Assembly (NCBI GenBank): GCA_003576915.1
Contig: QEVF01000010.1
Span: 57,803 to 121,802, forward strand
Reading direction: 5' to 3'
From: Planctomycetota bacterium
Lineage (GTDB): Bacteria; Planctomycetota; UBA8742; UBA2392
DNA: 64,000 nucleotides
Shown in pieces: positions 34,318 to 42,222 of this stretch (position 1 is the first letter of the stretch; each line of letters begins with the position of its first letter). The notes beneath the pieces were generated by a model. The model saw only the letters and a list, made by a program, of their open reading frames with translations. It ran no database searches and was not told where the DNA came from. Made by a program: the position numbers and the translations under genes.

Positions 34318-34448
34318 GGTTGCTCCCGGACATAGTAACGAAGAGCGGTCCATTTGGTTCCCCGTCAGGTGCTACTACCCAAAGGTGCGCCCGCAGATAG
34401 ACTGAAGACTCATCCAGTCCACTTCACGCGAAGCCTCGCGAAACCACC

Positions 34449-35600
34449 ATGACAACCGCAACGATGCCGTCGATCCAGAAGGTCGCGCCCGCCGTGGGCG
34501 CGATGGAGGTCCGGGAAACCCAGATTCCCAAGATCAAGCCCCACGAGGTTCTGATCAAGGTCCGCGCCAGCGCGATCTGCGGCAGCGACCTGCACCTCTG
34601 GCAATGGGACGAGTCCATCCGCGGCAAGCTGATCAAGGCCAGCGACTCCTTCCAGCATGGGGTGATCTCAGGCCACGAGTTCTGCGGCCATGTGGTCGAG
34701 GTCGGCAAGGACGTCAAGACCGTCATGGACGACCCTTCGGTCAAACTGGCGGTAGGGGACTTCGTCAGTGCAGAGAGCCACGTGGTCTGCGGCAAGTGCT
34801 ACCAGTGCCTCCACGGCGAAAAGCATGTCTGCGTGAATGACAAGATCATCGGCTTTGACCGCGACGGCTGCTTTGCGCGCTACATCGCGCTGGATGCTTC
34901 CTGCGTCTGGAAGAACGACCCGGACCTGCCCTTTGAAATTGCCGCCATCCAGGAGCCCCTTGGCAATGCCATGCACGCAGCGGCGCACTTTCCGCTCAAG
35001 GATCAGCGCGTGGTGATTTACGGCCTGGGCCCGATCGGCATGTTCTGCGCCGTGATTGCGGTGATTCACGGGGCCAGGAAGATCATCGCCATTGAAGCGA
35101 GCCCGACGCGCATCGCCATCGCCAGGGAAATCGGCGTATCGAACATCATCGAGACGAAGCTCCTCCCCATGGCCGACGAAAGGGCACGCGCCGAAGAACG
35201 CGCGCGCATCGTCAAGGCCGTGAAGGATGCGGCGGGGGAAGATGGTCCCGACGTAGCACTTGAAATGAGCGGACACGCCGATGCCATGGTCAACGCCATC
35301 AAGTGCCTGCGGCGCGGCGGCAAGCTGATCGCCTTTGGCCTGCCCAAGAACCAGGCGTTCACGTTTGACAACTACTCGGGCGACGTGATTTTCAACGGTT
35401 TGACGGTGCAGGGAATCATCGGCCGCCGCATCTACGACACCTGGTACAAAGTGCGTGACCTGGTGCGCAACAAGAAGGCGCAGGAACTGCTGAGGAAGGT
35501 CATAAGCGAAGTGGCGCCCTATCAGGATTACCCGCGCCTGTTCGAGAAGATGATGGCCGGCAAGGCCAGCAAATGCGTGCTGGACTGGGGCAAGGCGTAG
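34449..35600 (+). CDS. tdh: L-threonine 3-dehydrogenase-like zinc alcohol dehydrogenase
   Basis: Medium-chain dehydrogenase of 383 residues. Catalytic zinc ligands appear in ICGSDLH near residue 43 and GHEFCG near 75; the structural zinc cluster is CGKCYQCLHGEKHVC near 114-128. The NAD-binding GLGPIGM is near 195. Features that fit threonine dehydrogenase more than other members are the HLWQWDE segment, the EPLGNAMHAA block and the C-terminal GIIGRRIYDTWYK. It would oxidise threonine to 2-amino-3-oxobutyrate. The partner glycine C-acetyltransferase (kbl) is not adjacent; instead a foreign-looking gene follows 8 bp downstream. A TAGACT -10 lies near 34398. Confidence 0.8.
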   Translation: MTTATMPSIQKVAPAVGAMEVRETQIPKIKPHEVLIKVRASAICGSDLHLWQWDESIRGKLIKASDSFQHGVISGHEFCGHVVEVGKDVKTVMDDPSVKLAVGDFVSAESHVVCGKCYQCLHGEKHVCVNDKIIGFDRDGCFARYIALDASCVWKNDPDLPFEIAAIQEPLGNAMHAAAHFPLKDQRVVIYGLGPIGMFCAVIAVIHGARKIIAIEASPTRIAIAREIGVSNIIETKLLPMADERARAEERARIVKAVKDAAGEDGPDVALEMSGHADAMVNAIKCLRRGGKLIAFGLPKNQAFTFDNYSGDVIFNGLTVQGIIGRRIYDTWYKVRDLVRNKKAQELLRKVISEVAPYQDYPRLFEKMMAGKASKCVLDWGKA

Positions 35601-35608
35601 GAGTTCCT

Positions 35609-36487
35609 ATGGCACCAATTGAGATCATTCGGCCTGTTCGCAGGAACCTGCGCGAGCTAGGTTTGGACGAGCGTTGGTTAGAACAGCAACTTGAGAGCGA
35701 ACTTGGGATGTTGGGACCGGAGTTTCAGGACGCTGAAGTTCTCCAAACTCAGAGGCAAGTCGAGAGTGGTGGCCGACTTGATATGCTTGTCTTTGACCGG
35801 GTCAAGAATCGGAGGTACGTAGTCGAGATCATGTTGGGCGCACTCGACGAGAGCCACGTCTTTAGAACGATCGAGTACTGGGATATCGAACGCCGCCGCT
35901 ACCCCGGGCACGATCATGTTGCGGTCATTGTCGCGGAAGAGATCGGCTCCCGCTTCTTAAACGTTCTGTCCATCATGGCCGGCAACGTGCCACTCATCGC
36001 TATTCAGCTCAATGCACTGGATCACCATGGGAAGTTGATTTTGCACTTCGCAAAGGTGTTGAGCCTACTTGACCTGAGGGAAGACGACGCCACGAGCGAC
36101 GGCGGTGGGTCCGACCGCAGTGAGTGGGAGAAGAAGTCAACACCCGAAATGCTGAAGATCGTTGACGACATTCTACAAGTGATTCGTAAGTGGGTGGCCA
36201 ACGCAGAACTGAACTATTTGGTTCACTACGTGGGGTTGCGCGTGAATGGCGTAAGTGACAATTTCGTAACGTTTCACCCAAAGAAGAAGTTCATTTACGT
36301 GAGTTGCAATCGTATGCCAGATGGCGAGGCCTGGGAAAAAAAGATGACACAGGCGGGATGGGTCGCTGGTGCCAATAAGAGGCGCGGCCTATGGGTTCGA
36401 GTGAGTGCCGTGGAAGTCCAGTCGAAACGTAACGAAATGGAAGAGCTACTGCAAGCGGCTGCCAACTCATACTTGGCCGAGCCATAG
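35609..36487 (+). CDS. Unknown protein with PD-(D/E)xK-like region, probably acquired
   Basis: A 292-residue protein of unusual base composition: three 60-base lines I counted were 55, 45 and 40% G+C, well below the neighbours. The region RLDMLVFDRVKNRRYVVEIMLG (residues 56-77) has the strand layout of PD-(D/E)xK nucleases, with Asp58 and Glu73, but the expected Lys is Met75. A D-E-S-H motif follows, as in several nuclease-like families. The C-terminus (about 215-270) has a basic beta-type domain. It could be an inactive or variant nuclease. Ribosome-binding site AGGAG lies 6 bp before the ATG, and the gene sits directly behind tdh, as if inserted into its transcript. Confidence 0.6.
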   Translation: MAPIEIIRPVRRNLRELGLDERWLEQQLESELGMLGPEFQDAEVLQTQRQVESGGRLDMLVFDRVKNRRYVVEIMLGALDESHVFRTIEYWDIERRRYPGHDHVAVIVAEEIGSRFLNVLSIMAGNVPLIAIQLNALDHHGKLILHFAKVLSLLDLREDDATSDGGGSDRSEWEKKSTPEMLKIVDDILQVIRKWVANAELNYLVHYVGLRVNGVSDNFVTFHPKKKFIYVSCNRMPDGEAWEKKMTQAGWVAGANKRRGLWVRVSAVEVQSKRNEMEELLQAAANSYLAEP

Positions 36488-36500
36488 GCGCTGCAAACGG

Positions 36501-36529
36501 AAACGGGCCGCCCGAAGGCGGCCCGTTTT
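36501..36529. terminator. Bidirectional terminator
   Basis: A perfect 12 bp stem, AAACGGGCCGCC (36501-36512) with GGCGGCCCGTTT (36517-36528), and a CGAA tetraloop. It has T-runs on the plus side and A-runs opposite, so it can stop both the 35609 gene and the convergent gene at 36543. Confidence 0.85.
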
Positions 36530-36542
36530 GCGTGATTCGAAA

Positions 36543-37148
36543 CTACTCCTTGGACTCAACCAGTTCCATTTCGTAGCTGACTTCCATGCCCCCGTAGTCA
36601 GCCTTGACGGTGACCTTGGCGATGTGGCCGGGCTTGTTCTTGATGAAATAGAAGGTGTTCGTGCTCTTGCTGCCTTCTTCTGCCTTGGTCTGGGTGTAGA
36701 CCTTGCACTCAAACTCGCCGCCGGCGACCTTGATCTTCTCTTCGGTCACCTTGGTGTCTGCCGAGGTGAACTCCAGGCCCTCGAACATGGCGTCCCAGGT
36801 CTTCTCTTCTTCCGTGGCGTCGCCTTCGGGCTGGCCTTCGGCGTTGAGGTTGGTGGTCTTGGCCTTGTAGCCCTTGTCGGAGACCTCCAGGATCTCCTGC
36901 ACCATGTAGGCGACGGTCTCGTTGCCGGCCGCCTTCGTCACCGACTTGTACTTGACGGACTGCCCCTTCTTCATGCCCTTCTTGCACTCTTCGACGGTCC
37001 AGGGCAGGTCGAGCTTCTTGACCTCTTCCTTCTTCGGCTCTTCCTTCTTGGGCTCGTCCTTGGCGCCCATCTGAGCCGCAACCTGGCCCGCTGAAACGGC
37101 GCCAAACAGCATCATGGTCGCCGCGAACATCCAAATCGCCTTACGCAT
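36543..37148 (-). CDS. Exported hypothetical protein, 201 aa
   Basis: I do not recognise this family. An N-terminal signal peptide (residues 1-25, ending SAGQVAAQ) is followed by a Lys/Glu/Pro-rich stretch (28-45), then a compact beta-rich domain. Two strands are marked by FECKVYTQTKAE near 148 and TNTFYFIKNKPGHIAKVTV near 165-183, a pattern seen in lipid- or polymer-binding periplasmic domains. The gene is monocistronic between terminators. The role is unknown; a periplasmic binding protein is the most I would infer. Confidence 0.65.
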   Translation of the reverse strand: MRKAIWMFAATMMLFGAVSAGQVAAQMGAKDEPKKEEPKKEEVKKLDLPWTVEECKKGMKKGQSVKYKSVTKAAGNETVAYMVQEILEVSDKGYKAKTTNLNAEGQPEGDATEEEKTWDAMFEGLEFTSADTKVTEEKIKVAGGEFECKVYTQTKAEEGSKSTNTFYFIKNKPGHIAKVTVKADYGGMEVSYEMELVESKE

Positions 37149-37256
37149 TTAGTCTCCCGTGTCCTTGAAATTGGCCCTGCTTCTGTTGTCGCATCATAGC
37201 AGGGTCCCGGGAGTTCGCGAGGCCCCGGGGCCCGGCACCCTGCCTGGGTCCAGTGT

Positions 37257-38378
37257 CTAAACCATCTTGTGGCCGCAACTTCCGCAGAACTTGGTTCCGG
37301 GCTGCAGTTCCGCTTTGCATTCCGGGCACTGCACCTTGCTGCCGGCTTTATAGCCGCACTCGCCGCAGAACTTCGCCTCGGCGTGCATCTGCGCGCCGCA
37401 ACTGGGGCAGCGTTTTTCGACGACAAGGGCGTTGCCGCAGTGGGCGCAGAAGCGCGAGTCCTTGCGGTTGACGCCCTGGCATTTGGGGCAGGCGACGTAG
37501 TCTTCGGGCTTGCGGCCGCTCTGCTGGAGGTCCTGCTGCTGGGCGGTGTTGAGCTGCTGGAACATCATGCCGGGCATCGCCATGCCCATCATGACGCCCG
37601 CCATGTTGCCGGCCCCGCCGGGGTTCTTGGCGACGTCGCGCATGGCCTGGGCGGCCTGGTACTGCATGAAGGTGCCCATGTTGCCGATGGCGCCCATTTC
37701 GGCGCGCTGGTCAATGGCCTTCTGCACGCTCTCGGGCAGGTTGAAACTGTTGATGAAGAAGTCGACGAGCCTGAGGCCGAACTTGGCGAACTCGTTCTGC
37801 AGGTCGGGCTTCATGGCCTCGGCGAGTTCCTTGTAATGCCCCGGCAGGTCCAGAATCGACTTCATGTTCATGCCCAGCCAGTCCGTCATGCGGCTCACAA
37901 TCATGTCGCGCAGGAAGTCTTCAATCTCGTCCGTGCGGAAGCTGTCGTCCTGGCCCACGATGGAGTTGATGAACACCAGGGGCTCCACCACCTGAATGGT
38001 GTACCGGCCAAAGCCGCGCACGCGCACAATGCCGAAATCCTTGTCGCGCAGGGCGACGGGCTCCTTGGTGCCCCACTTGAGGTCGGTGAACACCTTGGTA
38101 CTGACAAAGTAAACCTCCGTGCGGATGGGCGACTTGAAACCCCAGGGCAGGGACAGCAGCTTCGTGATGACAGGGATGTTCAGCGTGGTCACCGTGTGGC
38201 GACCGGGGCCAAAGACGTCGCAGGCCTTGCCGCCCACGCACATCACTGCAACCTGCGATTCACGCACGATGCACTGGCCGCCCAGCTTGAACTCGGCCGA
38301 GCCCTGCTCGGGAATGCGGTGGGAAATCTCGTCGCGACGTGTTTCCTGATACTCCAGAATCTCAAGGAAGAGGCCCAT
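37257..38378 (-). CDS. SPFH-domain protein with C-terminal zinc ribbons (YdjI-like)
   Basis: A 373-residue protein matching the group sometimes labelled virion core protein/YdjI. Residues about 1-250 are an SPFH domain (the FGPGRHTVTTLNIP and RGFGRYTIQVVEPLVF stretches). A Met/Gly-rich hinge follows, then three zinc ribbons in the last 85 residues: CPKC...CAHC, CPSC...CGEC and CPEC...CGSC. Bacillus YdjI works with a PspA-type envelope-stress protein; no PspA gene is adjacent here. The ATG at 38378 was chosen because it has GGAG 6 bp upstream and starts with the family's MGLF-type N-terminus. Probably a membrane-associated or cytosolic scaffold. Confidence 0.82.
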   Translation of the reverse strand: MGLFLEILEYQETRRDEISHRIPEQGSAEFKLGGQCIVRESQVAVMCVGGKACDVFGPGRHTVTTLNIPVITKLLSLPWGFKSPIRTEVYFVSTKVFTDLKWGTKEPVALRDKDFGIVRVRGFGRYTIQVVEPLVFINSIVGQDDSFRTDEIEDFLRDMIVSRMTDWLGMNMKSILDLPGHYKELAEAMKPDLQNEFAKFGLRLVDFFINSFNLPESVQKAIDQRAEMGAIGNMGTFMQYQAAQAMRDVAKNPGGAGNMAGVMMGMAMPGMMFQQLNTAQQQDLQQSGRKPEDYVACPKCQGVNRKDSRFCAHCGNALVVEKRCPSCGAQMHAEAKFCGECGYKAGSKVQCPECKAELQPGTKFCGSCGHKMV

Positions 38379-38495
38379 GCCCGTCTCCTGCGGTTTATGT
38401 TCAGACCCGTTCAGCAGCGGGAATCCTAGCATGGCTCGTCAAGCCGTGAATTCCAAAGCCGCGCAGCCTTTGGAAGCCGGCCCGCGGAGAGGTGC

Positions 38496-39038
38496 ATGCA
38501 CTGCGTTTTCCTGCGTGACGCACTGGAGTTCCTCGACTACCCCTTCAGCGCGGCCAGCGTGTTTCCCGGTGGCCGTGTTGACGCCCGCCTTGTTCAGGAC
38601 GTTGACAGCCGGGCCTCTCCGCCCGAGGTCAGGCTCAAGCAGGGAGAGGTCCTGTTTGTGGCGGCGCCTCAGCGCGCGAAGCTGGCCGCGTTTGCGACCG
38701 CGCTGGACCTGCCCGATGTAAGCCGCCCCGACGCCTGGGCAGTGATTCTCAGACCCTGGTCGGATCCGGAACTGGACGAATCCGACGATGCTGCGGCCCT
38801 GGGCGGCCTGGCTGAACGCGGCATTACCCGCGCAGAAGTTGAAGATCTGCGCGAGATCCTGCAGCCGGCGCTGGCGGCATACTGCACGCGGAGCGGACTC
38901 TGGGACCGGGCAGACCTCGGGCTGTTTGACGCCCTGGCCGCCCTCAGCGGCAGTCTGGCAGGACCTGACTTCTGCCTGCCGCAGTCTGAGTTTGCCGAGT
39001 TCTACCGGCAGGCCATGGAAGTTGCAGCGCGAGGCTAG
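38496..39038 (+). CDS. Hypothetical protein, 180 aa
   Basis: I do not recognise this protein. It is acidic, with no signal peptide or membrane span. There is a beta-type N-terminal half (VRLKQGEVLFVAAPQRAK near 44-62) and a helical C-terminal half rich in Asp, Glu and Leu. A GAGAGG ribosome-binding site precedes the ATG. It is divergent from the zinc-ribbon SPFH gene and convergent with the VOC gene. Confidence 0.6.
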   Translation: MHCVFLRDALEFLDYPFSAASVFPGGRVDARLVQDVDSRASPPEVRLKQGEVLFVAAPQRAKLAAFATALDLPDVSRPDAWAVILRPWSDPELDESDDAAALGGLAERGITRAEVEDLREILQPALAAYCTRSGLWDRADLGLFDALAALSGSLAGPDFCLPQSEFAEFYRQAMEVAARG

Positions 39039-39065
39039 CAGCCTGCCAGGGTTCTTTGCCCCACT

Positions 39066-39452
39066 TCAGGTGGAGGGTGTGGCCGAGATGATCTCGATGC
39101 GGTTGCCGTCGGGATCCAGGAACGCCGCAGCCCAGGTCCCGGGCAGGATTTCGCGGCGGTCCTGGATGAAGGTGATGCCGCGCCGGGCAAGCTGGCTGAA
39201 GGCCGCGTCGAAGTCGTTGACGCAAAAGGCGATGGTGAAGCCGCTTCTGGCGCCGGGCCGGCCGCCCGCAGAAACCATGAGCGGAACGCCGAAAAGGTCG
39301 ACTGTGAAATCGGACTCGCTGGCCTCGAGCAGGTCCAACTCGAGCACATCGACGTAAAAGAGGTGGGCCTGCCGGAGGTCCATGGTCTGGAGGCTGATGT
39401 GGGCCAGGGTTCCGAGAAGGTGACCGCTCTTGGGCTTGACCGAGTTGTTCAC
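39066..39452 (-). CDS. Glyoxalase/VOC superfamily protein
   Basis: A single VOC domain of 128 residues made of two beta-alpha-beta-beta-beta units: AHISLQTMDLRQAHLFYVDVLEL at the start and TIAFCVNDFDAAFSQLARRGITFI near residue 72, ending in AAFLDPDGNRIEII. Candidate metal ligands are His near residue 15 and the Glu in RIEII. I chose the GTG at 39452 since GGAG lies 7 bp upstream and the frame beyond it runs into a terminator hairpin. The substrate is unknown. Proteins of this size and sequence include dioxygenase, lyase and resistance enzymes. Confidence 0.75.
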   Translation of the reverse strand: MNNSVKPKSGHLLGTLAHISLQTMDLRQAHLFYVDVLELDLLEASESDFTVDLFGVPLMVSAGGRPGARSGFTIAFCVNDFDAAFSQLARRGITFIQDRREILPGTWAAAFLDPDGNRIEIISATPST

Positions 39453-39570
39453 CGTAGTTCTCCAAAAGAGCACATAACAGAAAATAAATAAAAAATGCAC
39501 GAATGCAAGTTCTGTTGGCTCGGAAGTGTTCTTTGGCCCCCCCGCGCCACGAGAACGTGAAAAGGGAACA

Positions 39571-39608
39571 CAACAGCCCCGGGCGGGCGCCGGGGCTGTT
39601 GCTTTGGT
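39571..39608 (-). terminator. Terminator between gdhA and the VOC gene
   Basis: A perfect 12 bp stem, CAACAGCCCCGG (39571-39582) with CCGGGGCTGTTG (39590-39601), and a 7 nt loop. Read on the minus strand it lies after the glutamate dehydrogenase stop and is followed by a T-containing tail. Confidence 0.7.
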
Positions 39609-39639
39609 TTGACCGCGCAGGCCGCTACAGCAAGGCCCG

Positions 39640-40917
39640 TCAGTTGCCGCGCTGCTCTTCCGCCTCGGCGACGCGGCGGATGGCCAGCATGAAGGCCGCC
39701 GTGCGGTAACTGCACTTCTCCTTGCGGGCAAGTTCATGAACGTCAAGGAAGGCGCGGCGCATTTTGATTTCCAGCTCCTTGTTCACCTTGTCTTCGTCCC
39801 AGTAGAAGCTGGTGAGGTTCTGGGTCCATTCGAAATAGCTGACCGTGACGCCGCCGGCGTTGGCAAGGATGTCGGGGATCACGACGATGCCGCGCTCGTG
39901 CAGGTCTTCGTCGGCGTCAGGCTGGGTGGGGTGATTGGCGCCCTCGACAATGAGCTTGGCCTTGATGTTGTTCGCGTTGCTGGAGGTGATGACATCGCCC
40001 AGTGCCGCGGGAATGAGGCAGTCCACTTCCAGGCCGAAAAGGTCCTGGTTGTTCATGGGCTCGGCGCCGGGGAATCCGGCGACGGTGCGCTTTTCGGCGA
40101 AGAATTTCTCCAGGGCCGGAATGTCGAGGCCGGCCTTGTTGTAGACGCCGCCCTTGACGTCAGTGATGGCGACGACCTTTCCGCCCCGTTCAGACCAGAA
40201 CTTGGCCGTGAAGCTGCCCACGTTGCCGTATCCCTGCACGGCGCAGGTCTTGCCCTTGATGCTTTCGCCGATGGCGCTGTAGTAGCTGTCCGCGATGATC
40301 ACGACGCCGCGGCCCGTGGCGGCGAGGCGTCCCTTGCTGCCGCCCAGGGAAAGGGGCTTGCCGGTGACGACGGCCGGGGCATAGCCGCGGCGGGAGGAAT
40401 ACTCGTCCATCATCCAGGACATGACCTTGCCGTCGGTGCCCATGTCCGGGGCGGGCACGTCGCGCTGGGGTCCAAGCACGATGGAGATGCGCGCTGTGAA
40501 CTTGCGGGTGAGGCGCTCCAGCTCGATCTGGCTCATGTTCATGGGATCGCAACTGACGCCGCCCTTGGCCCCGCCGAAGGGCACGTCAAGGAGCGCGGTT
40601 TTCCATGTCATGAGGCTGGCAAGTGCGCGGACCTCGTCCAGGTCGACTTCGGGGTGATAGCGGATGCCGCCCTTCCAGGGGCCGCGCGCGCCGTTGTGCT
40701 GAACGCGATAGCCGGCATAGACGTGGATTTTGCCGCTGTCCATGCGCACCGGGACCGCCACCGTGACTTCGCGGAAGGGGGTCTTGAGGATGCTGCGAAG
40801 CTGCGGGTCCATGTTCAGGCGATCCGCGGCGTTGTCAAACAGCGCGTTGACCGCCTCGTAGGCGTTGTGGCGAGGTCCGGTGGAAGTGAAGCGTCCAGTG
40901 GAGAATCGAGAAGGCAT
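39640..40917 (-). CDS. gdhA: Glutamate dehydrogenase (Glu/Leu/Phe/Val dehydrogenase family)
   Basis: Interconverts glutamate and 2-oxoglutarate plus ammonia. The 425-residue length fits the hexameric family. Conserved blocks are KGGIRYHPEVDLDEVRALASLMTWKTALLDVPFGGAKGG (residues about 82-120, with the substrate and catalytic lysines), PAPDMGTD near 155, the nucleotide-binding VQGYGNVG near 228 and VEGANHPTQPDAD near 320. The type resembles the NAD-dependent or dual enzymes rather than the E. coli NADP form, but coenzyme use cannot be fixed from this. Monocistronic, with a terminator after it and the Rrf2 regulator gene upstream. Confidence 0.93.
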   Translation of the reverse strand: MPSRFSTGRFTSTGPRHNAYEAVNALFDNAADRLNMDPQLRSILKTPFREVTVAVPVRMDSGKIHVYAGYRVQHNGARGPWKGGIRYHPEVDLDEVRALASLMTWKTALLDVPFGGAKGGVSCDPMNMSQIELERLTRKFTARISIVLGPQRDVPAPDMGTDGKVMSWMMDEYSSRRGYAPAVVTGKPLSLGGSKGRLAATGRGVVIIADSYYSAIGESIKGKTCAVQGYGNVGSFTAKFWSERGGKVVAITDVKGGVYNKAGLDIPALEKFFAEKRTVAGFPGAEPMNNQDLFGLEVDCLIPAALGDVITSSNANNIKAKLIVEGANHPTQPDADEDLHERGIVVIPDILANAGGVTVSYFEWTQNLTSFYWDEDKVNKELEIKMRRAFLDVHELARKEKCSYRTAAFMLAIRRVAEAEEQRGN

Positions 40918-41030
40918 TGAGTCGTCCCGCAGGTCAGGAATGGGCGGAATCTAGAACCTAGGCAGGCGTCGTGCAAGGCGGCCAGCACCGCGCCGCCAGC
41001 GCAAAAAGGCACAGCTTTGGGTTGAAAGCA

Positions 41031-41480
41031 TCAGCTCTGGGCACTGGCCGGTTTGGGTGCGAGGGCCGAAGAAGTTCCGGGCGGGAAGTGGAAGTCCGCC
41101 AGGGTGTAGCTTCCGAGGACGCGGCTGATTTCTTCCTCGACCTTGTTGAACACGCCCAGCATCAGGCAGTCGTCGAGGAGGGCGCACTCGCTTTCGTTGG
41201 CAAAACACTCAAACACACGCATGGGACCATCGATTTCGACGATGATGTCCCGCATGGTGAGCTTCTTGGGGTCGGAGGCCAGAACGAAGCCGCCCGAGGG
41301 GCCCTTGAGGCTGCGCACGATGCCCTTCTTGGCCAGTTGCTGAAGAATCTTGGACAGAAAGGCCTTGGGAATCATCAACCGTTCAGCGATTTCCGTGAGC
41401 GTCACAGGGCCGCTGGCGCGGCGCTCCGCGAGGAAGATGAGGGCGCGCAAACCGTAGTCACTCTTTCGGCTGAAAATCAC
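41031..41480 (-). CDS. Rrf2-family transcriptional regulator (IscR-like)
   Basis: A 149-residue winged-helix regulator. The N-terminus [15 protein letters not shown] and helix-turn-helix [22 protein letters not shown] (residues 28-49), followed by the wing [11 protein letters not shown], are standard. Three cysteines (C92, C99, C105) stand where Rrf2 proteins bind an Fe-S cluster, so it may sense iron-sulfur status, NO or oxygen. I prefer the GTG at 41480, which gives the normal family N-terminus; an ATG at 41525 would add 15 unusual residues. It is divergent from yjbQ. No isc/suf genes are adjacent. Confidence 0.82.
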   Translation of the reverse strand: MIFSRKSDYGLRALIFLAERRASGPVTLTEIAERLMIPKAFLSKILQQLAKKGIVRSLKGPSGGFVLASDPKKLTMRDIIVEIDGPMRVFECFANESECALLDDCLMLGVFNKVEEEISRVLGSYTLADFHFPPGTSSALAPKPASAQS

Positions 41481-41537
41481 AGCGCCTCGCGGGTCGGGAC
41501 CGTCCGGTAGCGATGGACCGGTCATTTTGGCTCTATT

Positions 41538-41547
41538 TAGTAGACTA
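41538..41547. promoter_or_regulatory. Possible Rrf2 operator, short palindrome
   Basis: TAGT-AG-ACTA within an AT-rich patch (TATTTAGTAGACTATT) in the divergent region between the Rrf2 regulator and yjbQ. It is the only AT-rich palindrome there and could be a self-regulation site. The half-site is short, so this is tentative. Confidence 0.3.
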
Positions 41548-41578
41548 TTCGGCCTTTTCCTGTCAAGGACAGCGCGCG

Positions 41579-42052
41579 ATGAAGACCCACACCGAGTACC
41601 TCTACTTCCATACCAAGAAGAAGCGCGAGTACCTGCGCATCACCGACAAGGTGGAGGAAATTGTGCGGCGCAGCGAGGTTCGCGAGGGGATGGTGCTGGT
41701 CAGCGCCATGCATATCACGGCGGGTGTTTACGTGAATGACGCGGAAAGCGGGCTCATTGACGACATCGACCGCTGGCTGGAGTCCTTGACCCCCTATGGC
41801 GCCTATCCCCAGGTGCAATGGCCGCCGCCGGGGCAAACGGGCGCTGTCACGGCCACCAGCGCACCTTATCGGCACCACGAAACGGGTGAAGACAACGGGG
41901 ACTCCCACCTGAAGAGCCTGCTGGTGCACCACCAGGTGATCGTGCCGATTACCGAGGGCCGCCTGGACCTCGGCACCTGGCAACAGGTGTACTACGCCGA
42001 ATTTGACGGCCAGCGCCGCAAACGTGTCGTGGTCAAAGTGATGGGAGCCTAG
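41579..42052 (+). CDS. YjbQ/UPF0047 family protein
   Basis: A 157-residue protein of the UPF0047 family, for which a weak thiamine-phosphate synthase activity has been reported in a homologue; the physiological role is open. Family motifs are [13 protein letters not shown] (residues about 42-54), the acidic/His cluster [21 protein letters not shown] near 98-118, and [19 protein letters not shown] near 127-145. Histidines and Asp/Glu in these lie in a metal pocket in known structures. The ATG at 41579 starts the conserved part. It is divergent from the Rrf2 regulator gene. Confidence 0.85.
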   Translation: MKTHTEYLYFHTKKKREYLRITDKVEEIVRRSEVREGMVLVSAMHITAGVYVNDAESGLIDDIDRWLESLTPYGAYPQVQWPPPGQTGAVTATSAPYRHHETGEDNGDSHLKSLLVHHQVIVPITEGRLDLGTWQQVYYAEFDGQRRKRVVVKVMGA

Positions 42053-42074
42053 CCCGACGGCCCTGCCAGGCTGC

Positions 42075-42222
42075 TGAAGAAGTGGCATGCGGCCACATTC
42101 TCAGCCCGGTCGGGCCAGAAGTGAATCTGGCCCGACCTTCATTTCAAGCGGCTTTTCAGCCGCCTGAAATGCGCAAGCCATCCATGCCTTGCGTCCGCAG
42201 GCCGTATTTCAGCGGCCTGCTA
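42075..42222 (-). repeat. Dispersed three-hairpin repeat, copy B
   Basis: Second copy of the element at 14022-14168. Hairpins: GGTCGGGCCAGA/TCTGGCCCGACC (12 bp, perfect), TTCAAGCGG/CCGCCTGAA (one mismatch) and GCAGGCCGT/GCGGCCTGC (one G-T pair). The outer ends form near-matching inverted repeats, CAGGCTGCTGAA (42067-42078) and TTCAGCGGCCTG (42208-42219), 11 of 12 bases. On the minus strand it begins with the TAG stop codon of the TPR-C39 gene. It fills most of the space between that gene and the convergent yjbQ. Confidence 0.75.
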
